Source: UBA10649 sp963755335 (GTDB taxonomy: Bacteria > Actinomycetota > Actinomycetes > S36-B12). Taken from it: a stretch of DNA of 64,000 bases. Positions 52,305 through 63,208 of the stretch are shown here, piece by piece. Location: contig CAVWJW010000002.1 of assembly GCA_963755335.1 (NCBI GenBank), positions 620,001-684,000 of the forward strand, in the 5' to 3' direction. Position numbers and translations under genes: made by a program. Under the pieces are notes generated by a model. It searched no databases. It saw only the letters and a list, made by a program, of their open reading frames with translations, and was not told the origin of the DNA. Numbering within the stretch: the stretch's first letter is position 1; each line of letters starts with the position of its first letter.

Positions 52305-53263
52305 CCGCCGCGCTCGGGCACTGCACGGCGTCGTCCGGCCAGATCAGCTCGAACCGCAGCGACGGGTCCTCCCGCAGGATGATCATGCGCCCGTTCTCGG
52401 CGAAGTCCTGCGGAACGAGGTACCAGGACCCGGCCACGTGGTCGAGCAGGAACAGGCACGTGTACTGATACCTGAACTGCGCGTCGACGCCGGGAGTTCG
52501 CTGGACGATGACATCGGGCTCGAGGCTCAGATCGCGCTCCGAGTAGACGACGACGGAAGGCAGCGCCGCGTGCGTCACCTGGTCCTCGATGAGGAGCTCG
52601 TCCTGGACGCCGCGCACCTGGGCGTAGTTGCCGAAGGCCCAGAACAGGCTCAGCGCAACGATCCCCATCACCATGCCGGCGCCGAGGGACCGCTGCCAGC
52701 GGGGCTGGCCCGGAGCAGCACCACCGTCGGCCTGGGATCTCAGCCAGGCTGCCATAGACGATGAGCAGGGCGCCAGCGCCCAGGGCCAGCGGTCCCGAGA
52801 CATCGAGCCACGGCTTCGTCCATGAGTACAGCAACCGGTAGTAGACCGCGCAGAACAGGAGCAGCGCGACGCCCACCGCGATCAGCGCGAGGCCCGTCGG
52901 ACGGACCCATCCCCGCCGCGTCGACGTGAGCGCCCGTCGCACGAGTCGGTGGACGAACAGCAGCGCGGCGCCCACCACCACCAGGACGACCGCCGGCTCG
53001 AAGACGCTCGCCACACTGCGCAGCAGGTAGTCGGTGGTGGAGTAGTCGTACACCGACGGGCTCTGCCCGAGCTCGCGCAGGAACGCCTCCTCGCGCGCCC
53101 AGCCGAAGTAGAAGAGCACGCCGACGACCACGGTCACCGGCGGGACGATGGAGAGGCCACGGCCGAACAGCTCGACACCTACCGGTGACGTCGGCTCACT
53201 CGCAGGCGCTGCTGAGCCGGACTCGTCGGAATCGACGGGCTCGGCCGGACCCGGAGCGCTCAC
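52288..53263 (-). CDS. Membrane protein of unknown function (frameshifted)
   Basis: About 324 residues after joining two frames with one surplus base near 52759. The N-terminus is hydrophilic (AEPVDSDESGSAAPASEPTS), then come about four hydrophobic segments (IVPPVTVVVGVLFYFGWA, AVVLVVVGAALLFV, GLALIAVGVALLLFCAVYY, and a segment after SGPLALGAGALLIV). The C-terminal 120 residues form an external or cytosolic domain with VPQDFAENGRMIIL and LRFELIWPDDAVQC. No family is recognised. GTG at 53263 overlaps the stop of the upstream secreted-protein gene, so they likely work together. Confidence 0.62.
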
Positions 53264-54138
53264 GGGGTGGCGGGTGCGCTCGGGGCTGCGGGATGGGCGA
53301 CGGTGTTCGGCTGGCAGACGCTCGAGTCGACGTCCTGGGCATCGTCGTTGCTCAGCACCGAGCCGATCAGCCATTGCGACGCGGGCGACACATAGTCCAC
53401 GCCGCCGATCTGCACGGTGACCGTTGTGCCCGCGGCCGGTGCCGCGAGACCAGGCACGTCGATCCGGGAGCACTCGTCGCTGACGAGGCGGCTGGCTGCC
53501 TGATGCCATGTGCCGTTGACTCTCAGGCGGGTGACGTCGAAGGTGTGCAGTCCCAGCGCGAACAGGCTGGTGCGCGTGCCCGATGCGCTTGTCGTCGTGC
53601 CGACGAAGGTGAGCTTCGGCTCGCAGGCGGTGCCACCGGGGAACGGACGGAAGTCAGGCAGCCGTGCGGGGTGGGCGGCATGGTTGACGAGCGCCCGCTG
53701 GAGGCTGGCCCGCGCGGAGATCGACAGGCAGTCACCCACCGCCGCGCTGGCATCGAACGCCGCCTGCGCCGCGGCCCAGTCCGCGACGTAACTGCGGTCG
53801 AACGCCAGGCACAGGTCCGCCAGGGCGGAGAACAACTGATCCGTCGGATCGGTCGAGTCAAGCGTGATCACCCGCAGGAGTGCGCACTGACCGTGCTGGA
53901 GCGCGTAGTAGTACGTGTCGGGGTTGGCGCCGACCGGTGACGGTGGGCCAGGTTGAACGACTCGATAGCGGTCTCGCGGCGGCCTGCGGGCCGCCGGTGC
54001 CTGCGCCGTCTCGCCCATCGCCCGGGCCTGCATGATGCCGCTCGCCGTGCGGTCCCCCGCACCGGTTGCCGGCGCAGCCCCGAACCACGAAAGCGCCAAT
54101 GCCAGGGCGACGGTCCCGAGCGCTGCAGGTCGGAGCAT
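53260..54138 (-). CDS. Secreted cysteine-containing protein of unknown function
   Basis: A 292-residue exported protein. The N-terminus MLRPAALGTVALALALSWFG and AAPATGAGD form a cleavable Sec signal. The mature part holds six cysteines spread over HGQCALL, ADLCLAFD, GDCLSIS, GTACEPK, SDECSRI and SSVCQPN, which could form three disulfides outside the cell. A central helical region (about 75-160) precedes a beta-rich C-terminal half (TVTVQIGGVDYVSPASQW). No family recognised. ATG at 54138 has GGGAGG upstream. Coupled with the following membrane protein by a GTGA overlap. Confidence 0.65.
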   Translation of the reverse strand: MLRPAALGTVALALALSWFGAAPATGAGDRTASGIMQARAMGETAQAPAARRPPRDRYRVVQPGPPSPVGANPDTYYYALQHGQCALLRVITLDSTDPTDQLFSALADLCLAFDRSYVADWAAAQAAFDASAAVGDCLSISARASLQRALVNHAAHPARLPDFRPFPGGTACEPKLTFVGTTTSASGTRTSLFALGLHTFDVTRLRVNGTWHQAASRLVSDECSRIDVPGLAAPAAGTTVTVQIGGVDYVSPASQWLIGSVLSNDDAQDVDSSVCQPNTVAHPAAPSAPATP

Positions 54139-54211
54139 GTCGCCTCCCGAGGAAGGCACACAGTCTAGAACTTATCGGGCATTTCAGACTAGACCGATGA
54201 CCGCCGTCGCA

Positions 54212-54661
54212 TCAGGCCATCGGCACCGAGTGCAGCTGCTCCTCGATGACGGCGCGGTTCTCCGGATCGGGCTCCTGATCGAGGACGAGCCACGCGAGGC
54301 TCAGGTACTGATCGCGCAGTCGGGCCTCGCCGTTGACCGCGTGCGCACGGCCCATGCCCTCGAAGACGCTGGCGCGCAGCCAGGCCGGGTGCACGCCCGA
54401 CTGGACGAGGTCGAACGCCCGATGCGCGAACTGCACCGCCAGCTCGGGATTGCCCACCTCGCACGCGGCCCGGCTGATCATCCACTCCGCCGTGACCGCC
54501 TGCGGCGCTCCGCCGACCGCCAGCCAGTGATGGCGTGACGCGAAGGCACACGTGAGCAGTTCCGCGTTCTGGTCCGCGCTGCGGTCCGTCGTCTCGAGCA
54601 GATCCCAGCAGCGGTTGTAGGTCGCGACCGCGATCGAGCGGTGATCGGCCGGCTCCGTCAT
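54212..54661 (-). CDS. Small helical repeat (TPR-like) protein, unknown
   Basis: A 149-residue soluble protein built from helix pairs such as AVATYNRCWDLLETTDRSAD, LTCAFASRHHWLAVGGAPQA and AVQFAHRAFDLVQSG. This resembles tetratricopeptide-like folds, with Trp, Arg and His at repeated places. The pattern recalls small actinobacterial proteins of unknown role. ATG at 54661. It is on the same strand as the secreted/membrane pair but separated from them by 73 bases. Confidence 0.62.
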   Translation of the reverse strand: MTEPADHRSIAVATYNRCWDLLETTDRSADQNAELLTCAFASRHHWLAVGGAPQAVTAEWMISRAACEVGNPELAVQFAHRAFDLVQSGVHPAWLRASVFEGMGRAHAVNGEARLRDQYLSLAWLVLDQEPDPENRAVIEEQLHSVPMA

Positions 54662-54717
54662 CCCGCGAGTGTAGGCAGCACGTCTCGCAGCCGCGGGAGA
54701 ACCGCGCTGTCGGCGGG

Positions 54718-55757
<1,040 letters not shown>

Positions 55758-55761
<4 letters not shown>

Positions 55762-56276
55762 CGGCCCGTCCCTCCGTACACGACAGCCTCACCGTCGGCG
55801 TCGAGCCCGAACGCCGTGTGCAGGGCCTGCACGGCGCGCTGGGCGTCGTCGACTCGCGTGACGACGGAGATGCGGATCTCGGACGTGGAGATCATCTCCA
55901 CGTTGATGCTGGAGTCGGCGAGGGCCTCGAAGAACGTCGCCGAGACGCCGGGGTGCGAGCGCATGCCCGCACCAACCAGCGAGACTTTCGCGATCTGGTC
56001 GTCGAAGCGCAGCGACTCGAACCCGATCGTGCCCTTCTGCGCGTCGAGGGCCTTCATGGCGGTCTGCGCTGAGCCCTGCGGGCAGGTGAACGTCAGGTCG
56101 GTGCGTCCGGTCGACGCCGCCGACACGTTCTGCACGATCATGTCGACGTTGATGCCCGCGGTGGCCAGCGCCTTGAAGATGGCCGCCGCCTCGCCTGGCT
56201 TGTCGGCCACGCCGACCACCGTGATCTTGGCGTCGTTCACGTCGGCTGCGACACCGGAGATGATCGGCTGTTCCAT
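55758..56276 (-). other. Possible internal translation start of lysC (beta subunit)
   Basis: An ATG at 56274-56276 (MEQPIISGVAADV) is preceded by GAAGGACAAGCA, a usable ribosome site, just where the ACT-containing part begins. The product would be 172 residues. In Corynebacterium glutamicum lysC makes alpha and beta chains this way. Inference from position and spacing only. Confidence 0.5.
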
Positions 56277-57044
56277 TGCTTGTCCTTCGGCGATGAGTGC
56301 TGCGATGGAGTCGGGTGACAGGACCATCGTTCCGACCTGCTGGGAGAACGACGAGCGCACGTGGATCGGCATGTCGAAGCGACGCGCGTACTCCACGCAG
56401 CGCAGGTGCAGCACCTTGGCACCGACGGCCGCGAGCTCGAGCATCTCCTCATACGTGATGTACGGGACCTGACGAGCGGCCGGAACCACACGCGGGTCGG
56501 CGCTGTAGACGCCGTCGACGTCGGTGTAGATCTCGCACACGGACGCGTCGAGCGCCGCGGCCAGCGCGACGGCGGTGGTGTCGGACCCGCCCCGGCCCAG
56601 GGTGGTGATGTCCTTCGTGTCGTGCGCGACGCCCTGGAAGCCGGCAACGATCGGGATCGCGCCCTCGTCGAGCGCGGTCTGGATGCGCCCCGGCGTGACG
56701 TCGATGATGCGCGCGGCGCCGTGCTTGGAGTCGGTGATCAGGCCTGCCTGGGAGCCGGTGTACGAGCGGGCCTCGGCGCCGAGGTCGGAGATCGCCATGG
56801 CCACCAGCGCCATCGAGATGCGCTCGCCCGCGGTGAGAAGCATGTCGAGCTCGCGCGCCGGCGGAAGCGGGGAGACCTGCTCGGCGAGGTCGAGGAGCTC
56901 ATCGGTGCTGTCGCCCATCGCGGAGACGACCACGACCACGTCGTGGCCCGCCTTCTTGGTGTCGACGATCCGTCGCGCCACGCGCTTGATGCTGGCCGCA
57001 TCAGCGACGCTGGATCCGCCGTATTTCTGCACGATGAGGGACAC
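55758..57044 (-). CDS. lysC: Aspartate kinase
   Basis: A 428-residue aspartokinase, first step of the aspartate family pathway. The N-terminal kinase starts IVQKYGGSSVADA, with FQGVAHDTKDITTLGRGGSDT and EIYTDVDGVYSADPR. The C-terminal regulatory region has two ACT domains (ITVVGVADKPGEAAAIFKAL, KVSLVGAGMRSHPGVSATFF) that bind Lys and Thr in related enzymes. An in-frame ATG at residue 257 with a ribosome site could produce a separate beta subunit, as in Corynebacterium. It ends overlapping asd. Confidence 0.96.
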
Positions 57045-57099
57045 GGCAGAGGAGTCTACCGGCCGGAATGAGCACGCTTACACGCGGCTTTTCGGACGA

Positions 57100-57696
57100 T
57101 CACGTCATCCGGCGGCGGCCCTCGAAGGCCCGGCCGAGCGTGACCTCGTCCGCGTACTCGAGGTCCCCGCCCACCGGCAGGCCGCTGGCCAGCCGGGACA
57201 CGGCCACCCCGAGGGGGCCGATCATGCGGGCCAGGTAGGTGGCGGTGGCCTCGCCCTCGAGGTTCGGGTCGGTGGCCAGGATCACCTCGGTGATCGTGTC
57301 GTCGGCGAGCCGGGCCACGAGCTCGCGGATCCGCAGGTCGTCCGGTCCAATGCCGTCGATCGGGCTGATCGCGCCGCCGAGCACGTGGTAGCGACCCTTG
57401 AACTCGCGCGTCTTCTCGATCGCCAGGACGTCCTTCGGCTCCTCGACCACGCACAGGATGGTGAGGTCACGGCGCGGGTCGCGGCAGATGCGGCACTCGT
57501 CCTCCTCGGACACGTTGCCGCAGATCACGCAGAACCGGACCTTCTCCTTGACCTCGCGCAGGGCGTTCGCCAGCCGCATCACGTCGGCCGGGTCCTGGGC
57601 GAGGATGTAGAAGGCGATGCGCTGGGCGCCCTTGGGGCCGACGCCGGGAAGGCGGCCGAGCTCGTCGATGAGGTCCTGGATGATGCCTTCGTACAT
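57100..57696 (-). CDS. recR: Recombination protein RecR
   Basis: A 198-residue DNA-binding ring protein of the RecFOR gap-repair pathway. The helix-hairpin-helix LPGVGPKGAQRIAFY, the zinc finger CVICGNVSEEDECRIC and the Toprim segment LCVVEEPKDVLAIEKT followed by VILATDPNLEGEATATYLA are complete. Its ATG overlaps the dnaX stop (TGATG). The ybaB gene that usually lies between dnaX and recR is missing here. Confidence 0.96.
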   Translation of the reverse strand: MYEGIIQDLIDELGRLPGVGPKGAQRIAFYILAQDPADVMRLANALREVKEKVRFCVICGNVSEEDECRICRDPRRDLTILCVVEEPKDVLAIEKTREFKGRYHVLGGAISPIDGIGPDDLRIRELVARLADDTITEVILATDPNLEGEATATYLARMIGPLGVAVSRLASGLPVGGDLEYADEVTLGRAFEGRRRMT

Positions 57697-59598
57697 CAGT
57701 GCTCGATCTCCCCGATCTGGGTGGCGCCAAGCTCGCGGAGCGCGAGGTCGACGCCGCTGACCGCGTCGACGTCGGGATCGTCGAGGCTCGGTGCGTCGGT
57801 GTCCGGCGCACTCGCCGGTGCCATGCCGTGCGTCAGCCCGCTCGGCGACGGGAGCCCCGGCGCGCGACGGATCGAGCACGATGTCGATCCGCACGTCGGT
57901 CTTGAGCACGTCGAGGATGGCCTGGCGCAGGCGCTCGTCATGGCCGCTCGCCTTGAGGTTCGACACCTTGCCCGGTGCGTCGACCGCGACCGCGAGAACG
58001 CCGTCACTCAGGGAGATGGGGCGCGATGCGTTGAGGGTCGCCCAGGCGACCTTGGAGTACGCCTTGACGCCCTCGAGGACGGCCGGCCACATCGACTCGA
58101 ACTGGTCGAGGGAGACGTCAGCCGATGCCGCGGCCACGGCGGCCGCCGGGGCTGGATCCGGGGCCGAGGGATCAGGAGCGGAACCGGGACGGCGCGGCGG
58201 AGCCGATCGCGGGGCAGCCGCCGCCGAGGACGCGGCCGGAGCCGCCTTGGCCCGCACCGGCTCCTCGTCGACGGGTGCTGCCGTCGTCGGGGCGACCTCG
58301 GACAGCTTCTTCGGCGGTGTGGGGGGAGCCGGTGGGGTGCTCGGAGGAGTCGGTGCCGCCGGTGCGTCCACGTGCTGGGGAAGGTTGAGCATCACGGTGG
58401 GCTGGATGTCGGACGGCTCCGGCAGGTGGCCAAGGGCGACGCCCGACGACATCCGGCGCTCGAGCTGGTCGAGGCGGGCCCGCAGGCCGGCCTCGTCGGT
58501 GTCGGACGCCGGCAGCAGCAGGCGGGCCACCATCAGCTCGAGGTGCAGGCGCGGAGCGGTGGCACCGCGCAGCTCGCTCAGGGCATTGCTGACGACGTCG
58601 GCGGCGCGGGTCAGCTCGGACGGGCCGAAGAGCTGCGCCTGCGCGACCTCACGGGCGAGCTGGTCCTCCGGAGCGTCGATCAGTCCAAGCTCGGCCGCGT
58701 TCGGGACGTTGTGCAGGACGATCAGGTTGCGGAACCGCTCGAGCAGGTCGGTCACGAACCGGCGCGGATCGTGGCCGGCGTCGATGACCTGGTCGATGAC
58801 GGTGAAGAGGGTCGCCCCGTCGTGAGCCGCGAGCGCGTCGACCGTCGCATCGAGCAGCGTGGCGTCCGTCATGCCGAGCTGCGCCACGGCCTCGAGGTAG
58901 GTCACTCCGTCGGCACCGGACCCGGAGATGACCTGGCCGAGCACGGAGAGGCTGTCGCGGACGCTGCCGGCGCCGGCGCGGGCGATCAGCGCGAGGGCCG
59001 CGGGCTCGGCAGCGATGCCCTCCGACTCGCACACTCGAGCGAGGTGCTGCTGCAAGGTGCGGGCCGGCACGAGCCGGAAGGTGTAGTTGTGCGTGCGCGA
59101 CCGGATCGTGGGCAGGACCTTCTCCACCTCGGTCGTGGCGAAGATGAAGCGGACGTGCGGTGGCGGCTCCTCGACCAGCTTCAGCAGGCTGTTGAAGCCT
59201 GCGTTCGTGACCATGTGCGCCTCGTCGATGATGTAGACCTTGTAGCGCGACGCGGCCGGGGCGAACATGGCCCGCTCGCGCAGGTCACGGGTGTCGTCGA
59301 CTCCACCGTGGCTGGCCGCATCGAGCTCGATGACGTCGATGGATCCGGCCCCCGTCGGCGCGAGGTCGATGCAGCTCTGGCAGACCCCGCACGGATCGGC
59401 CGTGGGGCCCTGCTCGCAGTTCAGCGACCGGGCGAGGATGCGGGCCGTGGACGTCTTGCCGCAGCCGCGCGGCCCGGAGAACAGGTAGGCGTGGTGAACG
59501 CGGTCGTTCTCGAGCGCCCGTCGGAGCGGCCCGGTGACGTGCTCCTGCCCCACGACGTCGTCCAGTCGGGCCGGACGGTAGGTGCGGTACAGGGCCAT
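57696..59598 (-). CDS. dnaX: DNA polymerase III gamma/tau subunit (frameshifted)
   Basis: Clamp-loader ATPase of about 634 residues. The start MALYRTYRPARLDDVVGQEH, P-loop SGPRGCGKTSTARILARSL, zinc site CEQGPTADPCGVCQSC, VYIIDEAHMVTNAGFNSLLK and IRSRTHNYTFRLVP are typical. A Pro/Ala-rich linker follows (about 395-480), then the C-terminal tau domain. One surplus base between about 57820 and 57850 shifts the end into GMAPASAPDTDAPSLDD and RELGATQIGEIEH. No slippery heptamer is present, so this is not programmed frameshifting. The SRP RNA lies directly upstream. Confidence 0.92.
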
Positions 59599-59661
59599 GG
59601 ACACGACCGCCACCCTAGTGCGGGGGCACGACGCATGGGTCGGGCGAGTCGGGGCAAGAAG

Positions 59662-59750
59662 GGACCCCCCGCACACCCGCCAGAGCGCGCTTATCCTTGC
59701 TGCCTTCCGGCCCTGGGGAGGTTCACGCGATGACGCCGCACGAGGGGTCG
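59662..59750 (-). ncRNA. ffs: Signal recognition particle RNA, small bacterial type
   Basis: The minus strand carries the conserved SRP core CCAGGGCCGGAAGGCAGCAAGG (split here as CCAGGGCCGGAAGG and CAGCAAGG), with complementary flanks GACCCCTCGTGCGGC and the distal GTGCGGGGGGTCCC closing the hairpin. Location just upstream of dnaX is common in actinobacteria. Ends are approximate. Confidence 0.9.
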
Positions 59751-59808
59751 GATCAACTGTACGGGGCGGCCACCGGTGACCGGAAACGAGGGCGATAGCC
59801 TCCTCCGC

Positions 59809-59893
59809 GGAGGATTCGCATAGTGGCCTAGTGCGCACGCTTGGAAAGCGTGTTGGGAGCAATCCCTCAGGGGTTCAAATCCCCTATCCTCCG
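59809..59893 (+). tRNA. tRNA-Ser (anticodon GGA)
   Basis: Acceptor GGAGGAT/ATCCTCC, anticodon stem ACGCT/AGCGT around loop TGGAAA with GGA, a class II variable arm (TTGGGAGCAATCCCTCA) and T-arm AGGGG-TTCAAAT-CCCCT. No CCA is encoded. Confidence 0.93.
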
Positions 59894-60001
59894 CGGTTCT
59901 CACTAAAGTGAGGACGATGACCCCGGTCGGCGTCTCGCCACGCAGGCCGGGGTCATCGCTTTTCGGGGCATAACAAACCCCGGGGTGAGATAGTCACGCG
60001 C

Positions 60002-61177
60002 GTGGCCCACCCCTACGCACGAGCCCGCCTCGCCGGCTCGTGGGCGTACGCCAGCCAGGGCCTGTGCTTCGCCGCCCTCGTCACGCGGGTGCCCACGATC
60101 CAGGAGCGGTTCGACCTGACCGAGGGCTCCCTGGCGCTCCTGCTCGGGCTCGTTCCGATCATCGCGGGGATCGGCAGCATCGCCGCGGGCTCGCTGATCG
60201 CCCGGTTCGGCAGCGCGCCAGTGCTCCGCGCCCTCGGGCCACTGACACCGGTCGCGCTCGTGCTCGTCGGTTTCAGTCCCTCGATGCCCACGCTCGTAGC
60301 GTCACTCGCACTCATTGGCTTCGCCCTCGGCGCCGTCGACGCGACGATGAACGCCCAGGCCGTCGCCGTCGAGGTGAAGTACGCACGCAGCCTCGTGGGC
60401 TCCTTCTTCGCCGTCTTCAGCCTCGCGTCGATCGTCGGCGCGGGCCTGGCCGCCATCGCCGCCGGCACGTCGCTGTCACTGGGCTGGTTCTTCGTCATCA
60501 TCGCGGCGATCGTCATTCCGGTTCAGCTCGTTGTCGGGCGTTGGCTCCTGCGCGGACGGGTCGAGTTGAGCGGTCAGGTCGACGACGTATCGCCCGAGCA
60601 TCCGAGCGCCCTGAAGCCGCACGTTCCGTGGCGTCCCATCGTGATCATCGGCATCGCGCTCGCTGCGGTCTACATCGCCGATTCGGCCGCCTCCAACTGG
60701 AGCGCCGTCTACCTCACCAAGGGCCTCGGGTCATCGGAGTCCGTCGCGGCGCTGGCCTACGCGGTTTACGCGCTGACCATGCTCATCGCCCGCACCTTCG
60801 TCGATCGCGGCGTGATGGCGCGCGGGCCCGTGCAGCTCGTGCGAGTCGGGGCATCGATCGGCGTCGTCGCAGCCCTCCTCATCGCGCTGGCGCCGAGCGA
60901 GGCGTGGGGTCTTGTCGCCTTCGGCATCCTGGGGATCGGCCTGGCGCCCGTCATCCCGCTGGCCTTCACCGCTGCCGCGCAGCATGACGAGATGGGCACC
61001 GGCGTCGCCGTCGCACGCGTCAACGTCTTCAACTACGTCGGGTTCGTCCTCGGTGCGCCGCTGATCGGCGTCGTGGCCGACCTGTCGAGCCTGCGCTGGG
61101 CGTTCGCCCTGCTGGCCCCCGTCCTGCTGGTCGTCGTCGCCCTCGCTCCCGCCTTCCAGACCCGGTCCCGAGCCTGA
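60002..61177 (+). CDS. MFS transporter (YbjJ/fucose-permease-like)
   Basis: A 391-residue, 12-helix MFS protein without the long loops of drug pumps. It has RVPTIQERFDLTEGSLALLL near the start, GSLIARFGSAPVLR (motif A-like), ALGAVDATMNAQAVAVE and ADSAASNWSAVYL in the second half. This matches the YbjJ/FucP-like group of sugar or metabolite transporters of uncertain substrate. GTG at 60002. It lies between two tRNA-Ser genes. Confidence 0.85.
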   Translation: MAHPYARARLAGSWAYASQGLCFAALVTRVPTIQERFDLTEGSLALLLGLVPIIAGIGSIAAGSLIARFGSAPVLRALGPLTPVALVLVGFSPSMPTLVASLALIGFALGAVDATMNAQAVAVEVKYARSLVGSFFAVFSLASIVGAGLAAIAAGTSLSLGWFFVIIAAIVIPVQLVVGRWLLRGRVELSGQVDDVSPEHPSALKPHVPWRPIVIIGIALAAVYIADSAASNWSAVYLTKGLGSSESVAALAYAVYALTMLIARTFVDRGVMARGPVQLVRVGASIGVVAALLIALAPSEAWGLVAFGILGIGLAPVIPLAFTAAAQHDEMGTGVAVARVNVFNYVGFVLGAPLIGVVADLSSLRWAFALLAPVLLVVVALAPAFQTRSRA

Positions 61178-61214
61178 TTCGGGCGCTCGATCCGCGGCCT
61201 GTAACCTCTTCCGC

Positions 61215-61301
61215 GGTGGCGTGTCCGAGCGGCCAAAGGAGCGCGCCTCGAAAGCGCGTGTGGGGGCAACCTCACCGTGGGTTCAAATCCCACCGCCACC
61301 G
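61215..61301 (+). tRNA. tRNA-Ser (anticodon CGA)
   Basis: Acceptor GGTGGCG/CGCCACC, anticodon stem CGCGC/GCGCG around loop CTCGAAA with CGA, a long variable arm (TGTGGGGGCAACCTCACC) and T-arm GTGGG-TTCAAAT-CCCAC. No CCA is encoded. Confidence 0.94.
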
Positions 61302-61303
61302 CC

Positions 61304-61341
61304 ATAGTCGTGGGCATCCATTCATGGATGCCCACGACTAT
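61304..61341 (+). terminator. Strong hairpin after tRNA-Ser
   Basis: Perfect 17-bp arms (61304-61320, ATAGTCGTGGGCATCCA, and 61325-61341) enclose TTCA. It starts two bases after the tRNA end. There is no T-run, but the stem is the most perfect in the window. Confidence 0.7.
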
Positions 61342-61483
61342 TCCGTTGGCGCCGTGATTTGGGAGGAGCGAGCGGCGACGCCGCGAGCGACGGTTCCCAC
61401 CGCCACCCTTCTCGGAGTGACCACGGCTAGCATCAGTTGACCGCAGGCGCGAGCACCCAGGGATCCTTGACAGAGGAGTTGCC

Positions 61484-63136
61484 GTGACAGCACAGGACCG
61501 TTCCCACGCGATGGATCACGTGGTGGTCGTTCTCTTCGAGAACCGCTCCCTGGACAACCTGCTGGGACACCTCTACGGACCGGGTGACGGCAAGACCTTC
61601 GAAGGAGTCCTCGGCACAGAGCTGAGCAATCCGGTTCCTCCGTGGGCAGAGCACCAGCCGCCGGACGGCAGCGGTCGGGTGTCCGTCCATGTCGGCGACT
61701 ACATGGACGCGCCCAACCCTGACTCCGGCGAGGAGTACGCCCACACGAACACTCAGTTGTTCGGCGTCCTCGACGAGGACAACCGGTTCGCGGGCGGCGC
61801 CGACATCAAGCCCCCGTACAACGTTCCTGCTGAGGGCGCGACACCGACGATGGACGGCTTTGTCGCCGACTACATCTCCTTCTTCACCTATGAGATGGGG
61901 CGCCAGCCCACCTTCGATGAGTACGCGCAGATCATGCAGTGCTACACGCCCGAGCAGGCTCCCGTGCTCAACGGTCTGGCCCGCGAGTTCGGGGTGTTCG
62001 ACCACTGGTTCTGCGAGGTGCCGTCCCAGACCTTCATGAACCGCTCGTTCTGGACGGCGGGCACGTGCACTCCGCTGCCAACCGGCGGGACGACGAACGA
62101 GCCGCTCGGTCACTGGGTCCACGACAACACCGCTGAGACCATCTTCAACCGGCTCGAGACCCACGGCCGCACCTGGAAGGTGTACGTCGAGGGCGACACG
62201 GGCGCCTCACTGACGGGCCTCATTCACTGGCCGCAGCTCCACGAGCGTTTCGCCACCCACTTCGTGCCCTTCAGCGAGTTCGAGAAGGATGCGGCGGCCG
62301 GCACTCTCCCGGACTTCGCGATGATCGAACCGAACCTGCTGGTGGGGCACGGCGACTATCACCCTGCAGCCGGGGCTGCGTTGGTCAAGGGGCTACACCT
62401 TGACGTCGACGTGCCCTCGTCCATCCTCTCCGGCGAGGCCTTCCTGCAGCGCATCTTCGACGCGTACCGCGGCATGCGCTCGCCTGACGGCGCGAACGTG
62501 TGGAACACGACGCTGCTCATCGGATGGGACGAGCCGGGTGGCACGTACGACCACGTCCCACCGGGACCCGTCCCCGCACCGGATCCGGCAGCGCCCGCCG
62601 GGCAATGCGGCTTCCGGTTCGATCGATCCGGCTACCGCGTGCCGGCCATCGTCGTCTCGCCTTGGGTCGAGCCCGGCTCGGTCTACAACGACGAGCACCG
62701 GCACACGTCACTGCTCGCGACGCTGCGCACAGTCTGGGGAATCGGGGAGCCGTTCACCGAGCGTGACAAGGCCGCGAGGCCGATCGACTACGTCTTCAGT
62801 CGCGAGGCGCCAACAGACCCCGACACCTGGGGGGTGCCACGCGCGAACCCCGTGCCGAAGTGGCAGATCGACTGGGAGGCAAGCGATCGCACGCTGAGCA
62901 ACCTGGGCAAGGTCGCCATCCCCGGTCTCGTCCACACAGCGAAGGAGAAGGGGTGGCCGATCCCGCCGCAGTTGCAGGATCCGAACTTCCACCTCACCAC
63001 CAATCTGGCCTTCCACGCGCAGCAGCTGCTGTTCCGGCGAATCTGGCCGCAACTAGGCCCCCAGGATGAGGACCTCGAGCAGTTGAAGGCCATCGTGGAG
63101 CAGGACCTGACGGACGCGACCAAGCCCGCGGACTGA
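61484..63136 (+). CDS. Phosphoesterase family (phospholipase C/acid phosphatase-like), no signal peptide
   Basis: A 550-residue member of the phosphoesterase family (PF04185) related to phospholipase C. The catalytic start HVVVVLFENRSLDNLLGHLYG supplies Glu-Asn, then FDHWFCEVPSQTFMNRSFWTAG, MIEPNLLVGHGDYHP, LLIGWDEPGGTYDHVPPG and VSPWVEPGSV carry the remaining metal and active-site residues. Bacterial phospholipases C of this family usually start with a Tat signal; here the protein starts VTAQDRSHAMDHVV without one. It may act inside the cell or use another route. GTG at 61484. Confidence 0.88.
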   Translation: MTAQDRSHAMDHVVVVLFENRSLDNLLGHLYGPGDGKTFEGVLGTELSNPVPPWAEHQPPDGSGRVSVHVGDYMDAPNPDSGEEYAHTNTQLFGVLDEDNRFAGGADIKPPYNVPAEGATPTMDGFVADYISFFTYEMGRQPTFDEYAQIMQCYTPEQAPVLNGLAREFGVFDHWFCEVPSQTFMNRSFWTAGTCTPLPTGGTTNEPLGHWVHDNTAETIFNRLETHGRTWKVYVEGDTGASLTGLIHWPQLHERFATHFVPFSEFEKDAAAGTLPDFAMIEPNLLVGHGDYHPAAGAALVKGLHLDVDVPSSILSGEAFLQRIFDAYRGMRSPDGANVWNTTLLIGWDEPGGTYDHVPPGPVPAPDPAAPAGQCGFRFDRSGYRVPAIVVSPWVEPGSVYNDEHRHTSLLATLRTVWGIGEPFTERDKAARPIDYVFSREAPTDPDTWGVPRANPVPKWQIDWEASDRTLSNLGKVAIPGLVHTAKEKGWPIPPQLQDPNFHLTTNLAFHAQQLLFRRIWPQLGPQDEDLEQLKAIVEQDLTDATKPAD

Positions 63137-63208
63137 TGCTTCACGCAGGCGGCGAGCGGGTGCACCGACGTCGCCAGTTCGACCCTACGTCGGCGGTAGC
63201 CTCCTGCC

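Noticed and set aside
57820..57850. Programmed frameshifting in dnaX
   Set aside because: The break needs one surplus base, not a -1 slip, and no A-rich slippery heptamer or downstream hairpin is present. It matches the insertion error seen in other genes.
56575..59733. 1052-residue open frame on the plus strand over lysC, recR and dnaX
   Set aside because: It spans three well-supported minus-strand genes, has biased composition and no recognisable domain.
57100..59862. dnaX-recR fusion protein
   Set aside because: The long frame arises because the dnaX frame break happens to continue into recR. RecR has its own ATG overlapping the restored dnaX stop.
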